From Phycisphaerae bacterium (GTDB lineage Bacteria > Planctomycetota > Phycisphaerae > Sedimentisphaerales > Anaerobacaceae), in NCBI GenBank assembly GCA_016782865.1, contig JADHXR010000038.1:1-49459 (forward strand): a DNA stretch of 49,459 bases, written 5' to 3'. The notes below the pieces were generated by a model. It worked only from the letters and a program-made list of their open reading frames with translations, ran no database searches and was not told the origin of the DNA. Made by a program: the position numbers and the translations under genes. Each line of letters opens with the position of its first letter. Position 1 is the first letter of the stretch. Positions 34,409 to 44,126 of the stretch are shown here, piece after piece.

Positions 34409-36799
34409 ATGAGAGGAAAAGCAAATCATATGCGATTGCTGCTGTGCGTGTTGTCTCTGACTTGGTCGGCAAAGGCCGAATACGGCGGCGGCACGGGAGA
34501 ACCCAACGATTCCTACCTGATCTACAACGCCGAGCAGATGGACTCTATCGGCGCCGAGCACAACGACTGGGACAAGCACTTCAAATTAATGGCCGATATC
34601 GACTTAGGGGCCTATGCCGGAACCGATTTCAATATTATTGGGACCGGTCGTCTGCCTTCTTTCAGCGGCACCTTCGACGGCGGTGGTCACACGATCTCCA
34701 ACTTCACTTACACCTCCGTAGATAAGCGCTCGGTGGGGCTCTTCGGGTACATCGATGATCCCAAGGCTCGAATCAGCAATCTGGGCCTAATTGATCCCAA
34801 TGTCGATGGTGGAATTGGGATCGCCGTCGGCTCGCTGGTGGGTTGGCTTGCTCAAGGAACTGTTACTGACTGCTACGCTGTGAATGGCTCCATCTCAGGA
34901 AGATCAGCAGTCGGTGGCCTCGTTGGGAACAGTAGCGGGACAATTCGCGACTGCCATGCGACTGGAAATGTCGCCGCCCTCTACAGCGTAGGGGGACTGG
35001 TAGGCTACAATCGCAAGTCGGGTGGGGACGATTGGTCGCGCAACACAGGAGTTGTCGAAAGATGCTTCAGCGCCGGGATCGTTATCGGGGTTGGGGCCGT
35101 CGGGGGACTCGTGGGAACCAATAACGAGGGAACAGTAATAGGCAGCTCCTCAACGGCCGGCACAACCGGTGGAGAAGACGTTGGCGGTCTGGTGGGCGGG
35201 AACTCAGGTCTCGTCGCCAACAGCTACTCGAAGTGTGATGTCGAGGGGGAGGATCGTGTTGGCGGCCTGGTTGGACGAAACGACGGGGTGGTCATTGCGT
35301 CCAGTTCACATTCCAGCGTAAATGGGGCGAAAGAAGTCAGCGGCCTCGTCGGATACAACTCGTTGGACGGCGAGATTCAAAATTCCTATGCAACTGGAAA
35401 CGTCATTGGCCAAGAGGCGACAGGTGGCCTTGTAGGGACCAATGTCTCAATGCAAGGTGGGCGTGCCGGCGTGTCGCTCAGGACTGGTAAGATAAGACAC
35501 TGCTACTCGGTCGCAGCCGTTTTAGGGGACAATGACACCGGGGGACTCATTGGGCGAGACGATGACGGTGGGTCAGCCGGCTGTTTTTGGGACGTCGAAG
35601 CGAGTGGGCAGTCGATCAGCGCCGGAGGTTTGGGCAAGACAACAGCCGAGATGCACGTGACTGAAACATTTGTGGGAGCAGGCTGGGACTTCTGGGGTGA
35701 AGCCGAAAATGGGGTTGATGATATCTGGGCAGAGCCACCCGAAGGTGGATACCCGATTCTCTGGTGGCAGCGTTCTCCTTTGCCTGAGTTGCCTTTATTT
35801 TCAGGCGGTCGCGGGGCATTGGACGATCCATACCTGATTTCAACGGCTGACGAACTCAACAGCATCGGCAGTAATCCAAGATTGATGGAGGCCCATTTCA
35901 AGTTGGTCAACGACGTCGATTTGATTGGGGTCGAACTGTTCGGCATAGCATCGCAATGGCATCCCTTCAGCGGTACGTTTGATGGCAACGACCACACCAT
36001 TTCAAATTTCAACCATAATTCCGGGGGCCGTGACAACGTTGGGCTCTTTGGGTGCGTTGGCCATCCGGACGCGGAAATCAAGAATCTGCGGCTGGTTGGT
36101 TCGACTGTGGACGGAAGGAATTCTGTCGGCTCACTCGTCGGACGTTTGGGTGCCGGCTCCGTCGTCAATTGCTCTGTCGAAGGCGGACTGGTCGGCGGAC
36201 GCGACAACGTCGGCGGGCTCGTGGGAGAATGCAATCCCGCCGGTATTGTGACGCGTTGCCGTTCCGACTGCGGCATCGACGGACGGGACAATACCGGAGG
36301 CCTTGTTGGAAGAAACTCTGGCATCCTCACTGGATCCTATTCAAAGGCCGGTGTCACGGGACGAAACGCCGTTGGGGGCCTTGTCGGACGCAATTCCCCC
36401 GGTGAAGTTCTCAACTCCTATGCCGCGGGTGAGGTTGCCGGCCAATGGTATGTTGGCGGACTCGTCGGGAGCAATTCGGAACGAAGTGGACGCTCGCCCG
36501 GTATCATACTCAACTGCTATTCCGCTACGGCCATGCTGGCAGGCTACCAAACCGGAGGACTTGTAGGAGCCAGTACGGCCGGCGGGGTCTACAATTCATT
36601 CTGGGACATCGAGGCCAGCGGTCGAATCGTGAGTTGGGGAGGGACGGGCAAAACGACAGCCGAGATGCAGACGACCGGCACGTTTCTCGATGCCGGTTGG
36701 GATTTCGTGAATGAGACCAAGAACGGCACCGAAGACATCTGGTGCATTTGCGAAGAGCCGGATTATCCCACGTTTGCCGGGAAGGGCTTACCCCAATAG
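34409..36799 (+). CDS. Secreted GLUG-repeat surface protein, two repeat blocks
   Basis: The protein has 796 residues. AAAGGA ends 7 bases upstream of ATG 34409. The signal peptide ([16 protein letters not shown]) ends before [15 protein letters not shown], the same opening as in the GLUG protein at 45978. Two blocks, each with 'F.LV/MNDIDLxG', 'FSGTFDGxxHTISNF' and a run of GLUG repeats (VGGLVGxNxGxVxxSYSxxxV), are separated near residue 460 by [20 protein letters not shown]. The C-terminus ends in the family close '[22 protein letters not shown]'. There is no dockerin and no membrane anchor. It is probably co-transcribed with the prepilin-like gene 19 bases downstream, behind the long leader. 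Confidence 0.88.
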   Translation: MRGKANHMRLLLCVLSLTWSAKAEYGGGTGEPNDSYLIYNAEQMDSIGAEHNDWDKHFKLMADIDLGAYAGTDFNIIGTGRLPSFSGTFDGGGHTISNFTYTSVDKRSVGLFGYIDDPKARISNLGLIDPNVDGGIGIAVGSLVGWLAQGTVTDCYAVNGSISGRSAVGGLVGNSSGTIRDCHATGNVAALYSVGGLVGYNRKSGGDDWSRNTGVVERCFSAGIVIGVGAVGGLVGTNNEGTVIGSSSTAGTTGGEDVGGLVGGNSGLVANSYSKCDVEGEDRVGGLVGRNDGVVIASSSHSSVNGAKEVSGLVGYNSLDGEIQNSYATGNVIGQEATGGLVGTNVSMQGGRAGVSLRTGKIRHCYSVAAVLGDNDTGGLIGRDDDGGSAGCFWDVEASGQSISAGGLGKTTAEMHVTETFVGAGWDFWGEAENGVDDIWAEPPEGGYPILWWQRSPLPELPLFSGGRGALDDPYLISTADELNSIGSNPRLMEAHFKLVNDVDLIGVELFGIASQWHPFSGTFDGNDHTISNFNHNSGGRDNVGLFGCVGHPDAEIKNLRLVGSTVDGRNSVGSLVGRLGAGSVVNCSVEGGLVGGRDNVGGLVGECNPAGIVTRCRSDCGIDGRDNTGGLVGRNSGILTGSYSKAGVTGRNAVGGLVGRNSPGEVLNSYAAGEVAGQWYVGGLVGSNSERSGRSPGIILNCYSATAMLAGYQTGGLVGASTAGGVYNSFWDIEASGRIVSWGGTGKTTAEMQTTGTFLDAGWDFVNETKNGTEDIWCICEEPDYPTFAGKGLPQ

Positions 36800-36818
36800 A
36801 AAGGGAGAACTATCCGCC

Positions 36819-37703
36819 ATGCGGAAAGTCAAAGGGTTTACGCTTATTGAGCTATTGGTTGTGATTGCGGTGATCTCTCTCCTGGTGGCGCTGCTCATTC
36901 CTGTGCTGCGAAGCGCCCGAGAGCAAGGTCAGAGGGCGGTTTGCCTGAGCAACCTGCGGCAGCTCACACTGGCTTGGACTGCCTATGCTACAGAGCACGA
37001 TGGCAAGATCGTATCCGGCGTGCCCTTCAGTTCGATCAGTATGACCCATATGGGGCGCGTGGTGGTTGGGGGAAGCTGGATAGGCCGGGCCTTTGATGTT
37101 CCTGAGAGCCGTTCTGAACTGGTGGAGAATCCGGACAAAGGCGACTTGTGGCCCTGGATCAAGGACGTCGACGTCTACCGCTGCCCCCGGGGCCGCCCCG
37201 GCCATGCAGCCACTTACTCGATCCTCCCCGCCGTAAACGGTTTCCCCGTGGAAGGGACACTCTGGGCGGGTGGCACCGCCCCAGGACTGCGAGAACCCGT
37301 CAATCGCGTCAACGGTACGGTACTGCGGCTCACCAGACTGACGGATATCTTCAGTCCGGGCGCGGCCCAGCGCGCCGTCTTTATCGATATGGGCCAGACG
37401 GCAGCCGGCCGTGGTTTCTATGTCCACTATCTTTATCCCAAGTGGCATAGGTCCGCTCCGCCCCCCATACGTCATGGCGACGGCACCACGATCTCGTTGG
37501 CCGACGGACACGCCGAGTATTGGAAATGGAAGGGTCGCGAGACGGTGGAAATTCCCCGCGTGTCGATACCAGTTCGTAATGTGTTCAGAGAACAACTGGA
37601 AGCAGACTACGAGCCGCAGACCGAGGACGGCTTGTACGACCTGCAAGCACTGCAAAGGGCAACCTGGGGCAGATTGGGGTATTCAGCGGAGCAGGGCCTT
37701 TAG
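36819..37703 (+). CDS. Prepilin-like protein (type II pseudopilin signature) with H-x9-DG motif
   Basis: The protein has 294 residues. ATG 36819 is chosen because the prepilin signal begins there ([30 protein letters not shown]) and AAGGGAG lies 11 bases upstream. Prepilin peptidase would cut after the Gly before Phe (KVKG|FTLIE) and methylate the new N-terminus; the hydrophobic helix then packs in a pilus-like fibre or anchors the protein in the membrane. The C-terminal domain carries the H-x9-DG planctomycete signature in [18 protein letters not shown]. It is the most divergent of the five prepilin-like proteins in the window. It lies between a GLUG gene and the sigma-factor gene. The substrate or partner role is unknown. 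Confidence 0.87.
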   Translation: MRKVKGFTLIELLVVIAVISLLVALLIPVLRSAREQGQRAVCLSNLRQLTLAWTAYATEHDGKIVSGVPFSSISMTHMGRVVVGGSWIGRAFDVPESRSELVENPDKGDLWPWIKDVDVYRCPRGRPGHAATYSILPAVNGFPVEGTLWAGGTAPGLREPVNRVNGTVLRLTRLTDIFSPGAAQRAVFIDMGQTAAGRGFYVHYLYPKWHRSAPPPIRHGDGTTISLADGHAEYWKWKGRETVEIPRVSIPVRNVFREQLEADYEPQTEDGLYDLQALQRATWGRLGYSAEQGL

Positions 37704-37854
37704 CTTGGGAGATGTCGTGTCACGATTTGAGCTGAGAGATTGATGCTGGCGGTGATTTTGACTGATTATCGCGGAAACAAAAGAAAAATCTGGAAAATGT
37801 CCGGAAAGTGCGTCAGATTCTGCGTGTTCGTTGCACTTATATAAGTAGGAGTCG

Positions 37855-39717
37855 ATGATTAACAACGACGAGCTTACCAGATTAGTCAAGAAAGCGCAGC
37901 TTGGCGACAAGGACAGTCTGAATCGCCTAAGTGAGGCGGCGAGGGTGCGCTTGTGCGAATATGTGCTCCGTCTTACGTTGCAGGAAGATTTGACGCAGGA
38001 TATTGTACAGGAGAGCATTCTGGAAATGTTTAGGGTATTCAACAAACTCAAGAGAGCGGACCGGTTCTGGAGTTGGCTGCACGGCATTGCTTTCAACAAG
38101 ATTCGCAGTCATTACGGGCGGCAGTGGCGGCACAAGACGACGTCGCTGTCTGAGATCGATTGCGAGATCCCGGCCAGGGACAGCCAAGACGCCTTGGCCG
38201 GCATGATCAACCGTGAGCTCAAGCAGATCGTTATCAGATCGATGCAGGAGCTGGCGCCGCGTCACAGGGCCGTACTGACGATGCGCTGTTACGAGCAGAT
38301 GCCGTACTCGAAAATTGCCGAGTCGATGGGATGTACCGAGTTTGGCGTCCAATCGTTGTTCTACCGGGCCAAGAAGTCACTGGCCGGCAAGCTGTCACGT
38401 CACGGGTTGGGCAAGCAGTACCTGCTGGCGGCTTTGGTGCTGTTCGGGAAGATGACCGCTGCGACCGAGGCGACGGCCGCGAGTGTGTCTGTGACGGCAG
38501 CCGCCGTCAAAGTCGGCGCCGCGGCCTCTCTGGCAGCGATGGTGACAAGCAAAACTGCGGTTGTTTCGCTGGCTACCGCCGGTGTGATTGCCGGAGGCAC
38601 CGTGGTTACGAAGCTCCCAGCAGACAATGCCGGCAAAGAGCTGCAAGGATCCGGGGCACAGACTTCCTTCAATTCAGCATCGAATACCGAGGCGAGCAGT
38701 GGCGCCGAGCAATGCTGGTACTTCTTCCCCGCCGGTGCCGGCAAACCCGTGATGACGCGCCTGCTGAGATCCAATGTCTCCGGTAAACGCTCTTACAATC
38801 AGGTTCTGCAGAATCAACACGCCAACTACTGCTATGACAAAGACACCATCTTCATAAATAATTTCCGCATGCATAATCCCGATCTTTCCGTGAGAAGATT
38901 GCCCACCGACGGTGAGGATTTGACTCGGTTCATTTCTCAGGTCGAAGGCAGACAGACTGACATGGAATATGTCTCCGGCAGAAGAAAGGGATTGCTTGTG
39001 ATCTCCAAACGCTCCAGCGCTCACGGCAACAGGATCTGGCGGATAGACCGCCATTTGAATGTATTGGAAGAAGAGTATTTTCAATCCGGTTGGCCGGCGA
39101 GTGCGACAGTCATTGACAACCGAGACACAATGCATGGGCGGGGCTGGACATATTTCAGGATTTCCGGCCGGATTAACGGAGAAAAAGTCTCGGGAAGCGG
39201 TCGGATACCGTTTGTGTATGCTGCCAGCAAGCGATTCGGCCCCTGGTTTGAATTGCAGCTTGCCGACGGCTTGAGGATTGCCGACAGCGGGGCGCAGGCG
39301 TGTGTGTTTGATAGAAGTGGAAAGGTGGTGGCGAAATACGAAGGGGGCAGTTTCTTCAAGGGATTGGGGCAGCCCTGGATGGGATTGCACACGATCGACA
39401 CAGTGCGCCGAGATGCGGCTGAACAACAGGTGATGTTTGAGACCGGCAACGTATCGAGCAGCGACAAAGCAGAAGTTGTGTTGACGTGCGAACAGGTCAA
39501 GCTGGTCTATACCATCGATATGGAAACCGACGTCATCGAGAAGATCACATTTACGGCAAATGACGGCGGTGAGGGCGAGTTGATATTCTCTTATCTGCAG
39601 GACATTGATAATGTCGGTAATGAATTCACGCCGCCGAGGATGAGAAGCTATAGGCAACCACAGCAGGATCCTCCGGGTATGCTGTGGCTCGTGAATTTGA
39701 TAACCAATCGTTGGTGA
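37855..39717 (+). CDS. ECF-type sigma factor with transmembrane segment and large C-terminal extracytoplasmic domain
   Basis: The protein has 620 residues. Region 2 is visible in ILEMFRVFNKLKRADRFWSWLHGIAFNKIRSHY (cited as about 56-87) and region 4 in LAPRHRAVLTMRCYEQMPY with the helix-turn-helix SKIAESMGCTEFGVQSLFYRAKKSL (about 133-175). Residues about 187-252 are hydrophobic and Ala-rich, with one or two membrane helices (QYLLAALVLFGKM; AVVSLATAGVIAGGTVV). About 370 residues follow, predominantly beta-rich and predicted outside the cytoplasm, ending in LWLVNLITNRW. The tail would make the sigma factor its own sensor, without a separate anti-sigma; no such gene is adjacent. TAGGAG sits close to the ATG. 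Its targets are probably the neighbouring surface-protein genes, by position only. Confidence 0.85.
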   Translation: MINNDELTRLVKKAQLGDKDSLNRLSEAARVRLCEYVLRLTLQEDLTQDIVQESILEMFRVFNKLKRADRFWSWLHGIAFNKIRSHYGRQWRHKTTSLSEIDCEIPARDSQDALAGMINRELKQIVIRSMQELAPRHRAVLTMRCYEQMPYSKIAESMGCTEFGVQSLFYRAKKSLAGKLSRHGLGKQYLLAALVLFGKMTAATEATAASVSVTAAAVKVGAAASLAAMVTSKTAVVSLATAGVIAGGTVVTKLPADNAGKELQGSGAQTSFNSASNTEASSGAEQCWYFFPAGAGKPVMTRLLRSNVSGKRSYNQVLQNQHANYCYDKDTIFINNFRMHNPDLSVRRLPTDGEDLTRFISQVEGRQTDMEYVSGRRKGLLVISKRSSAHGNRIWRIDRHLNVLEEEYFQSGWPASATVIDNRDTMHGRGWTYFRISGRINGEKVSGSGRIPFVYAASKRFGPWFELQLADGLRIADSGAQACVFDRSGKVVAKYEGGSFFKGLGQPWMGLHTIDTVRRDAAEQQVMFETGNVSSSDKAEVVLTCEQVKLVYTIDMETDVIEKITFTANDGGEGELIFSYLQDIDNVGNEFTPPRMRSYRQPQQDPPGMLWLVNLITNRW

Positions 39718-39763
39718 ATTGTAATTATTGCGAGAACACACAGGACAGAAAGGAAGGTGCACA

Positions 39764-41365
39764 ATGGTCAACAAAACAGAAATCATGACAAGATGGACGA
39801 TTTTGGTATTTTCCGCAGTATTGGTTGGCGCCGCAACCATCGCAGGAGGTGGGTTCGGAGGAGGGACTCTCGCCCTGAATCACTTCTACGTCGATGCGGT
39901 TCATGGACGTGATGACAACCGAGGACTAACTCCTGGAACAGCGTTCGCAACCATTCAAAAGGGCATCGACACGGCAGCGGACGGTGACGTAGTGCTGGTG
40001 CATCCGGGGCTGTACCGGGAAGAAATCAATTTTTTGGGCAAAGCGCTCGTGGTCCGCGGTGTTGCTGCAGGCGCTGCAGGCATACCTGTGCTCGATAATC
40101 CCGGCGATTTTGCGGTCTCGTTCTACAGTGGCGAAGGTCCCGATAGTGTCTTGAAGAATTTCGTCATTAGAAACAACTTCATGGCAGTCTTCATTGCCGG
40201 CAGTTCTCCCACGATCAGCAATCTGACGATCGTGGATAACATGTACGGCATTGAGGCCTCCGCCGGCTCAGAACCCGATATCAGCAACATTATCTTCTGG
40301 AACAATAGCTACAGTGACCTGTTCGGATGCCAGGTGCGGTACAGTTGCATCAGCGGAGCCGCTGAAGGCGAAGGCAATATCGAAGGCGACCCGCTCTTTG
40401 TCGATCCACAAGACGGTGACTATCATCTACGCTCCTGGCGAGGCCGATATTGGATCGAGCACGACGTCTGGATCCTTGACCAGGTGACCAGCCCTTGCAT
40501 CGATGGCGGCGATCCGATCGCCGACGCATTGGACGAGCCGATACCCAACGGCGACCGGACCAACATGGGTGCTTATGGCGGCACGGTGCAGGCCAGCTTG
40601 TCACCGGAGCGGCTGCCTGGCCGGGCTTTCAACCCAAGTCCCGCCAACGGGGCTGTCGAGGTGGATAGAAATGCCAGATTGAGTTGGAATCCCGGTTTGG
40701 GCGCTGTTTCGCATAACGTTTATTTCGGAACTGAGCATCCCCTTCCGCTTGTATCCGACCAGCCCACAATGCACGAGCAGCCCACGATGCAGTTCAGTCC
40801 CGGATGGATGGATAGCAATACTGTGTACTACTGGCGCATCGACGAGATCGACAGCGAGGGCATTAAGACGGTGGGCGCCGTCTGGAAGTTCACAACATCC
40901 TCAGACTCAGCGCCGCCGCCAAAGGGCAGGGCTTGCTTCGTCCCAGAGACCGGCGTATGGGTGGATGGGATCCTCGTTTCAATATCAACGGTTGGCATAG
41001 GGCGCAGCATAAGCTGGGCTGACGGTGTCGGGATAAAGAGTCTGTGGGCGCCTCCATTCTGTCCGGGTAAAGTTGAGCAGGTGCAAGAGCACGAGGGCGT
41101 CTTCGAATGCTACGATGTTTTGCTGGAAAGCGGCAATCGCATCGGTGTGGCCGAACGCCATTACTTTTTGACAGAATCGGGCAACTGGGCCGCCGTGCAA
41201 GATCTGAAGACAGGAACGAAACTGCAAACGCCAAGAGGCTCGATTGCGATTGTAAACGTGGCCAAGAGACTGATGCCCTATGCGGGGAGAGTCTACAATC
41301 TCAAGGTCGAAGGGTCGGACCGGTATCTTGTAGGCAAAGATGCGATTATCGTGCGTGATCACTAA
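39764..41365 (+). CDS. Secreted beta-helix protein with C-terminal Hint autoprocessing domain
   Basis: The protein has 533 residues. ATG 39764 has AAGGAAGG upstream and a signal segment (WTILVFSAVLVGAATIAG). Residues about 40-275 form a right-handed beta-helix with a Pel-like opening (FYVDAVHGRDDNRGLTPGTAF) and a 'GPDSVLKNFVIRN' core. Residues about 280-385 look like a fibronectin-type sandwich ending in VWKFTTSS. A Hint (Hedgehog/intein) domain follows from Cys391: ACFVPETGVWVDG opening, AERHYFLTESGNWAAVQDLKTGTKL with a block-B-like His, and VYNLKVEGSDRYLVGKDAIIVRDH closing. Hint domains cleave peptide bonds at the N-terminal Cys. The usual terminal His-Asn is replaced by Asp-His at the very end. 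The helix part is paralogous to the next gene. Confidence 0.83.
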   Translation: MVNKTEIMTRWTILVFSAVLVGAATIAGGGFGGGTLALNHFYVDAVHGRDDNRGLTPGTAFATIQKGIDTAADGDVVLVHPGLYREEINFLGKALVVRGVAAGAAGIPVLDNPGDFAVSFYSGEGPDSVLKNFVIRNNFMAVFIAGSSPTISNLTIVDNMYGIEASAGSEPDISNIIFWNNSYSDLFGCQVRYSCISGAAEGEGNIEGDPLFVDPQDGDYHLRSWRGRYWIEHDVWILDQVTSPCIDGGDPIADALDEPIPNGDRTNMGAYGGTVQASLSPERLPGRAFNPSPANGAVEVDRNARLSWNPGLGAVSHNVYFGTEHPLPLVSDQPTMHEQPTMQFSPGWMDSNTVYYWRIDEIDSEGIKTVGAVWKFTTSSDSAPPPKGRACFVPETGVWVDGILVSISTVGIGRSISWADGVGIKSLWAPPFCPGKVEQVQEHEGVFECYDVLLESGNRIGVAERHYFLTESGNWAAVQDLKTGTKLQTPRGSIAIVNVAKRLMPYAGRVYNLKVEGSDRYLVGKDAIIVRDH

Positions 41366-41382
41366 TTTGCAGGAGTAGGAAG

Positions 41383-43971
41383 ATGTCAAGCAAGGGAAAT
41401 CATGTCAGATCGCTGCTGTGCGCACTGTTTCTGCTGGCGGCATCCTGCACGGCTGCGGCAGGCAAGGTGATTTACGTTGACGGTGACGCCATCGCCGAAT
41501 TTGACGGCTCAGACTGGGCCTTCGCCCACCGGAGTCTTCAGGATGCTATTTCCAGGGCGAGGCCCGGTGACGAAATCCGAGTGGCGCGTGGGACATACAG
41601 ACCCGATCAGCAGACCCTCTCAGGGCGCGGGGGCGGAGCAGGCACGATGAGGGCATCCGGCGACCGGACGGCCACATTCGAACTCATCAACGATGTGACG
41701 TTCAAGGGCGGCTACGCCGGTTATGGCGAACCAGACCCCGATGTGCGAGACTTCGAGAAGTACGAGAGCATCCTCAGCGGCGATCTGGACGCCAATGACG
41801 TCGATGTCAACAGCCCCGAGGCTCTGTTGACCGAACCGAGCAGGGCGGAGAACAGCCACCACGTCGTGACCGTCGCCGGGGCGGCAATCCTTGACGGATT
41901 CACCATTGCCGGCGGCAACGCCAACGTACCTTCCAATCGCAACGGCGCGGGCATGTTCAATCGGTACGGCACGCCGCAGATTATCGATTGCACATTTCGC
42001 GAAAACTCGGCGAGTAGTAACGGCGGCGGAATGTACAATGATCGGGCCAATCCCAGTCTGATCAACTGCGCCTTTGTGCGGAACTATGTGGAAGATAAAG
42101 GCGGCGGCATGAATAACTATCAGAGCGCCCCTGACCTGACCAACTGCACATTTGAGGGAAACTCGGCCTTGTACGGCGGCGGCGGAATGCACAACGACGA
42201 GAGCAATCCGAGTCTGGCCAACTGTGCATTCACAGAGAACTCGGCACGTTATGGCGGCGGAATGTACAGCGACGCCAGCGATCCGGTCTTGACCAACTGC
42301 ATATTCACCAGAAACTACGGGATTGACTACGGCGGCGGGCTGTACAATACTCTCGACAGCAGCCTGATCCTGGGCAATTGCATATTCACAGAAAACCGGG
42401 CACACATTTACGGCGGTGGGATCTCCACCAACAGAAGCGATCTGATTCTGGCCAACTGTACGTTCGTCCGGAACTCGGCGCCGGATGGTAGTTCTCTCGC
42501 CTGCAACTCTAACGAGCAAAAGGGGCGCAGCGACGTCGCGCTGACCAATTGCATCCTTCGGGATAGCGACAATCCGATATGGGTTTACGACCGTTCGACG
42601 GTAGATGTCTCCTACAGCAACATCTTCGGCGGTTGGCCCGGCGAAGGGAATATCGACGCAAACCCGAGGTTCGTGGACGCCTATAGTCACCGTGTCCCGG
42701 GCACCGCACAGGACGACTTGCGGCTCGCGCCCTCGTCACCCTGTATCGACTCGGGCGATCCGGGCTACGTGTCCGGGCTCGATGAAACGGACTTCGACGC
42801 GAACCCGCGCATCACAGCCGGGCGCATCGACATGGGCGCCTATGAGTTCCAGTCCCTGATATATGTCGATGATGACGCCCCCGGCGATCCGGCGCCGGGC
42901 AACCCGAACATCAGCGATTCTCAGGAGGACGGAACCGACGCCCACCCCTTCGACAGCATCCAGGAGGCGATTGACATAGTGAGAGATGGGCATACGGTTC
43001 TGGTCCTGGCGGGTCTGTACTCCAGGATCGATTACAGGGGCAAGACAATAACGGTCGCAGGCACCGACGGCGCCGCTGTGATCGAGGCCTCGTCGCCGGG
43101 CCAGACAGGCGACGCAGTGACCTTCCATACTGGCGAGGGGCCTGACAGCGTGCTGCGGAACTTTGTCATTAGAAACAGCGCCATGGCGATCTCCCTCAAC
43201 TACGGCAGCAGCCCGACGATTTCCAACGTCACAATAGCCGATAACGATTTCGGTATAGCGGCCTACGAGAATTCGAATCCCGACATAAGCAATTGTATCT
43301 TCTGGAACAACAGGGACGGGGACCTCTTCCAGTGCGAGACTCGGTATAGCTGTCTCGAGGGCGGAGCCCCGGCTGACGGCAACATAAGCGTTAATCCGCT
43401 GTTTGTCGATGAGGCCGGCGGCGACTACCATCTGCTCAGCCAGGGCTGGCACTGGAACACGCACGACGGATCCTGGGCCTACAACGATCATTTTACGAGC
43501 CGATGCATCGACATGGGCGATCCCGCCTCGCCGTTAGCTGACGAGCCGATGAACGTGCCGCGAGACGCCGACAACGAGTACGGCATGAACCGACGCATCA
43601 ACATGGGGGCCTTTGGCGGAACGTCCCAGGCCAGCATGCCTCCGCTCGGCTGGGTGCGGCCGGATTATGAAACGGCTGCCCCCGAGCCCAACCCGGCTCA
43701 GTGGGCGCCGAACGGCACACTGCAGGTACTCCGCGATGGAGATGGACCATTCGATTCTTGGGTCCGAATGACGGCAGCCCCGGCGACGGACGACAGCGGG
43801 TGGGTGGAGTATTTCTTCGAGTGCACCAACGATCCGGCCGCCAGCAGTAGCTGGCAGATTTCGTCATCCTACGACGTTCTTGTCCAGAGAGGAAGAGAAC
43901 CCGATAAGTTCCGCGTCAAGGCCCGCGATCAGTTCGGCAATGAGACCGCGTGGTCGGCAGTATTGCAGTAG
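41383..43971 (+). CDS. Secreted right-handed beta-helix protein (two helix regions)
   Basis: The protein has 862 residues with a signal peptide (SLLCALFLLAASCTAAAG) and AGGAAG before the ATG. The first helix region (about 30-490) holds many rungs of the type NCxFxxNxAxxxGGGMYN. The second (about 490-745) repeats the beta-helix module of the upstream protein: GEGPDSVLRNFVIRN, SSPTISNVTIADN, NPDISNCIFWNN, NPLFVDEAGGDYHL and the 'INMGAFGGTSQAS' close match rung for rung. A C-terminal sandwich (about 760-862) ends WSAVLQ. The rungs with GGGMYN resemble outer-membrane adhesins and pectate-lyase-like binders; no lyase active site is clear. It follows the Hint-containing gene after 17 bases and is probably co-transcribed with it. 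Confidence 0.87.
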   Translation: MSSKGNHVRSLLCALFLLAASCTAAAGKVIYVDGDAIAEFDGSDWAFAHRSLQDAISRARPGDEIRVARGTYRPDQQTLSGRGGGAGTMRASGDRTATFELINDVTFKGGYAGYGEPDPDVRDFEKYESILSGDLDANDVDVNSPEALLTEPSRAENSHHVVTVAGAAILDGFTIAGGNANVPSNRNGAGMFNRYGTPQIIDCTFRENSASSNGGGMYNDRANPSLINCAFVRNYVEDKGGGMNNYQSAPDLTNCTFEGNSALYGGGGMHNDESNPSLANCAFTENSARYGGGMYSDASDPVLTNCIFTRNYGIDYGGGLYNTLDSSLILGNCIFTENRAHIYGGGISTNRSDLILANCTFVRNSAPDGSSLACNSNEQKGRSDVALTNCILRDSDNPIWVYDRSTVDVSYSNIFGGWPGEGNIDANPRFVDAYSHRVPGTAQDDLRLAPSSPCIDSGDPGYVSGLDETDFDANPRITAGRIDMGAYEFQSLIYVDDDAPGDPAPGNPNISDSQEDGTDAHPFDSIQEAIDIVRDGHTVLVLAGLYSRIDYRGKTITVAGTDGAAVIEASSPGQTGDAVTFHTGEGPDSVLRNFVIRNSAMAISLNYGSSPTISNVTIADNDFGIAAYENSNPDISNCIFWNNRDGDLFQCETRYSCLEGGAPADGNISVNPLFVDEAGGDYHLLSQGWHWNTHDGSWAYNDHFTSRCIDMGDPASPLADEPMNVPRDADNEYGMNRRINMGAFGGTSQASMPPLGWVRPDYETAAPEPNPAQWAPNGTLQVLRDGDGPFDSWVRMTAAPATDDSGWVEYFFECTNDPAASSSWQISSSYDVLVQRGREPDKFRVKARDQFGNETAWSAVLQ

Positions 43972-44007
43972 CTGCAAAACAGGCGGCAGAGTCTTTTGAA
44001 GATTTTG

Positions 44008-44037
44008 TTGGCAGTCAACTGAATAAATAGATATCAT
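44008..44037 (+). promoter_or_regulatory. Candidate promoter for the downstream prepilin genes
   Basis: TTGGCA (44008-44013), an 18-base spacer and TATCAT (44032-44037) lie in the 155-base gap after the beta-helix gene. A start near 44044 would leave an 83-base leader to the GTG at 44127. Confidence 0.45.
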
Positions 44038-44126
44038 ATGAGAATGATCATGTGTGCGAACGTGGAGCCAGGATGCACGCCGAAACAGCGGCACAATTTG
44101 CACGTTTCCAGGCTCGGAGGCATTGC

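Noticed and set aside
38674..39840. 388-residue minus-strand open frame
   Set aside because: Shadow of the sigma-factor gene and its flank; the plus-strand frame has clear sigma motifs and a better start.
40934..41365. The Hint domain as an intein
   Set aside because: No C-terminal extein follows and the protein ends with the domain, so splicing is not possible.
41620..42690. 356-residue open frame on the minus strand
   Set aside because: It lies entirely inside the beta-helix gene on the plus strand. Its regular composition mirrors the repeated rungs, and it has no signal, motif or ribosome site.
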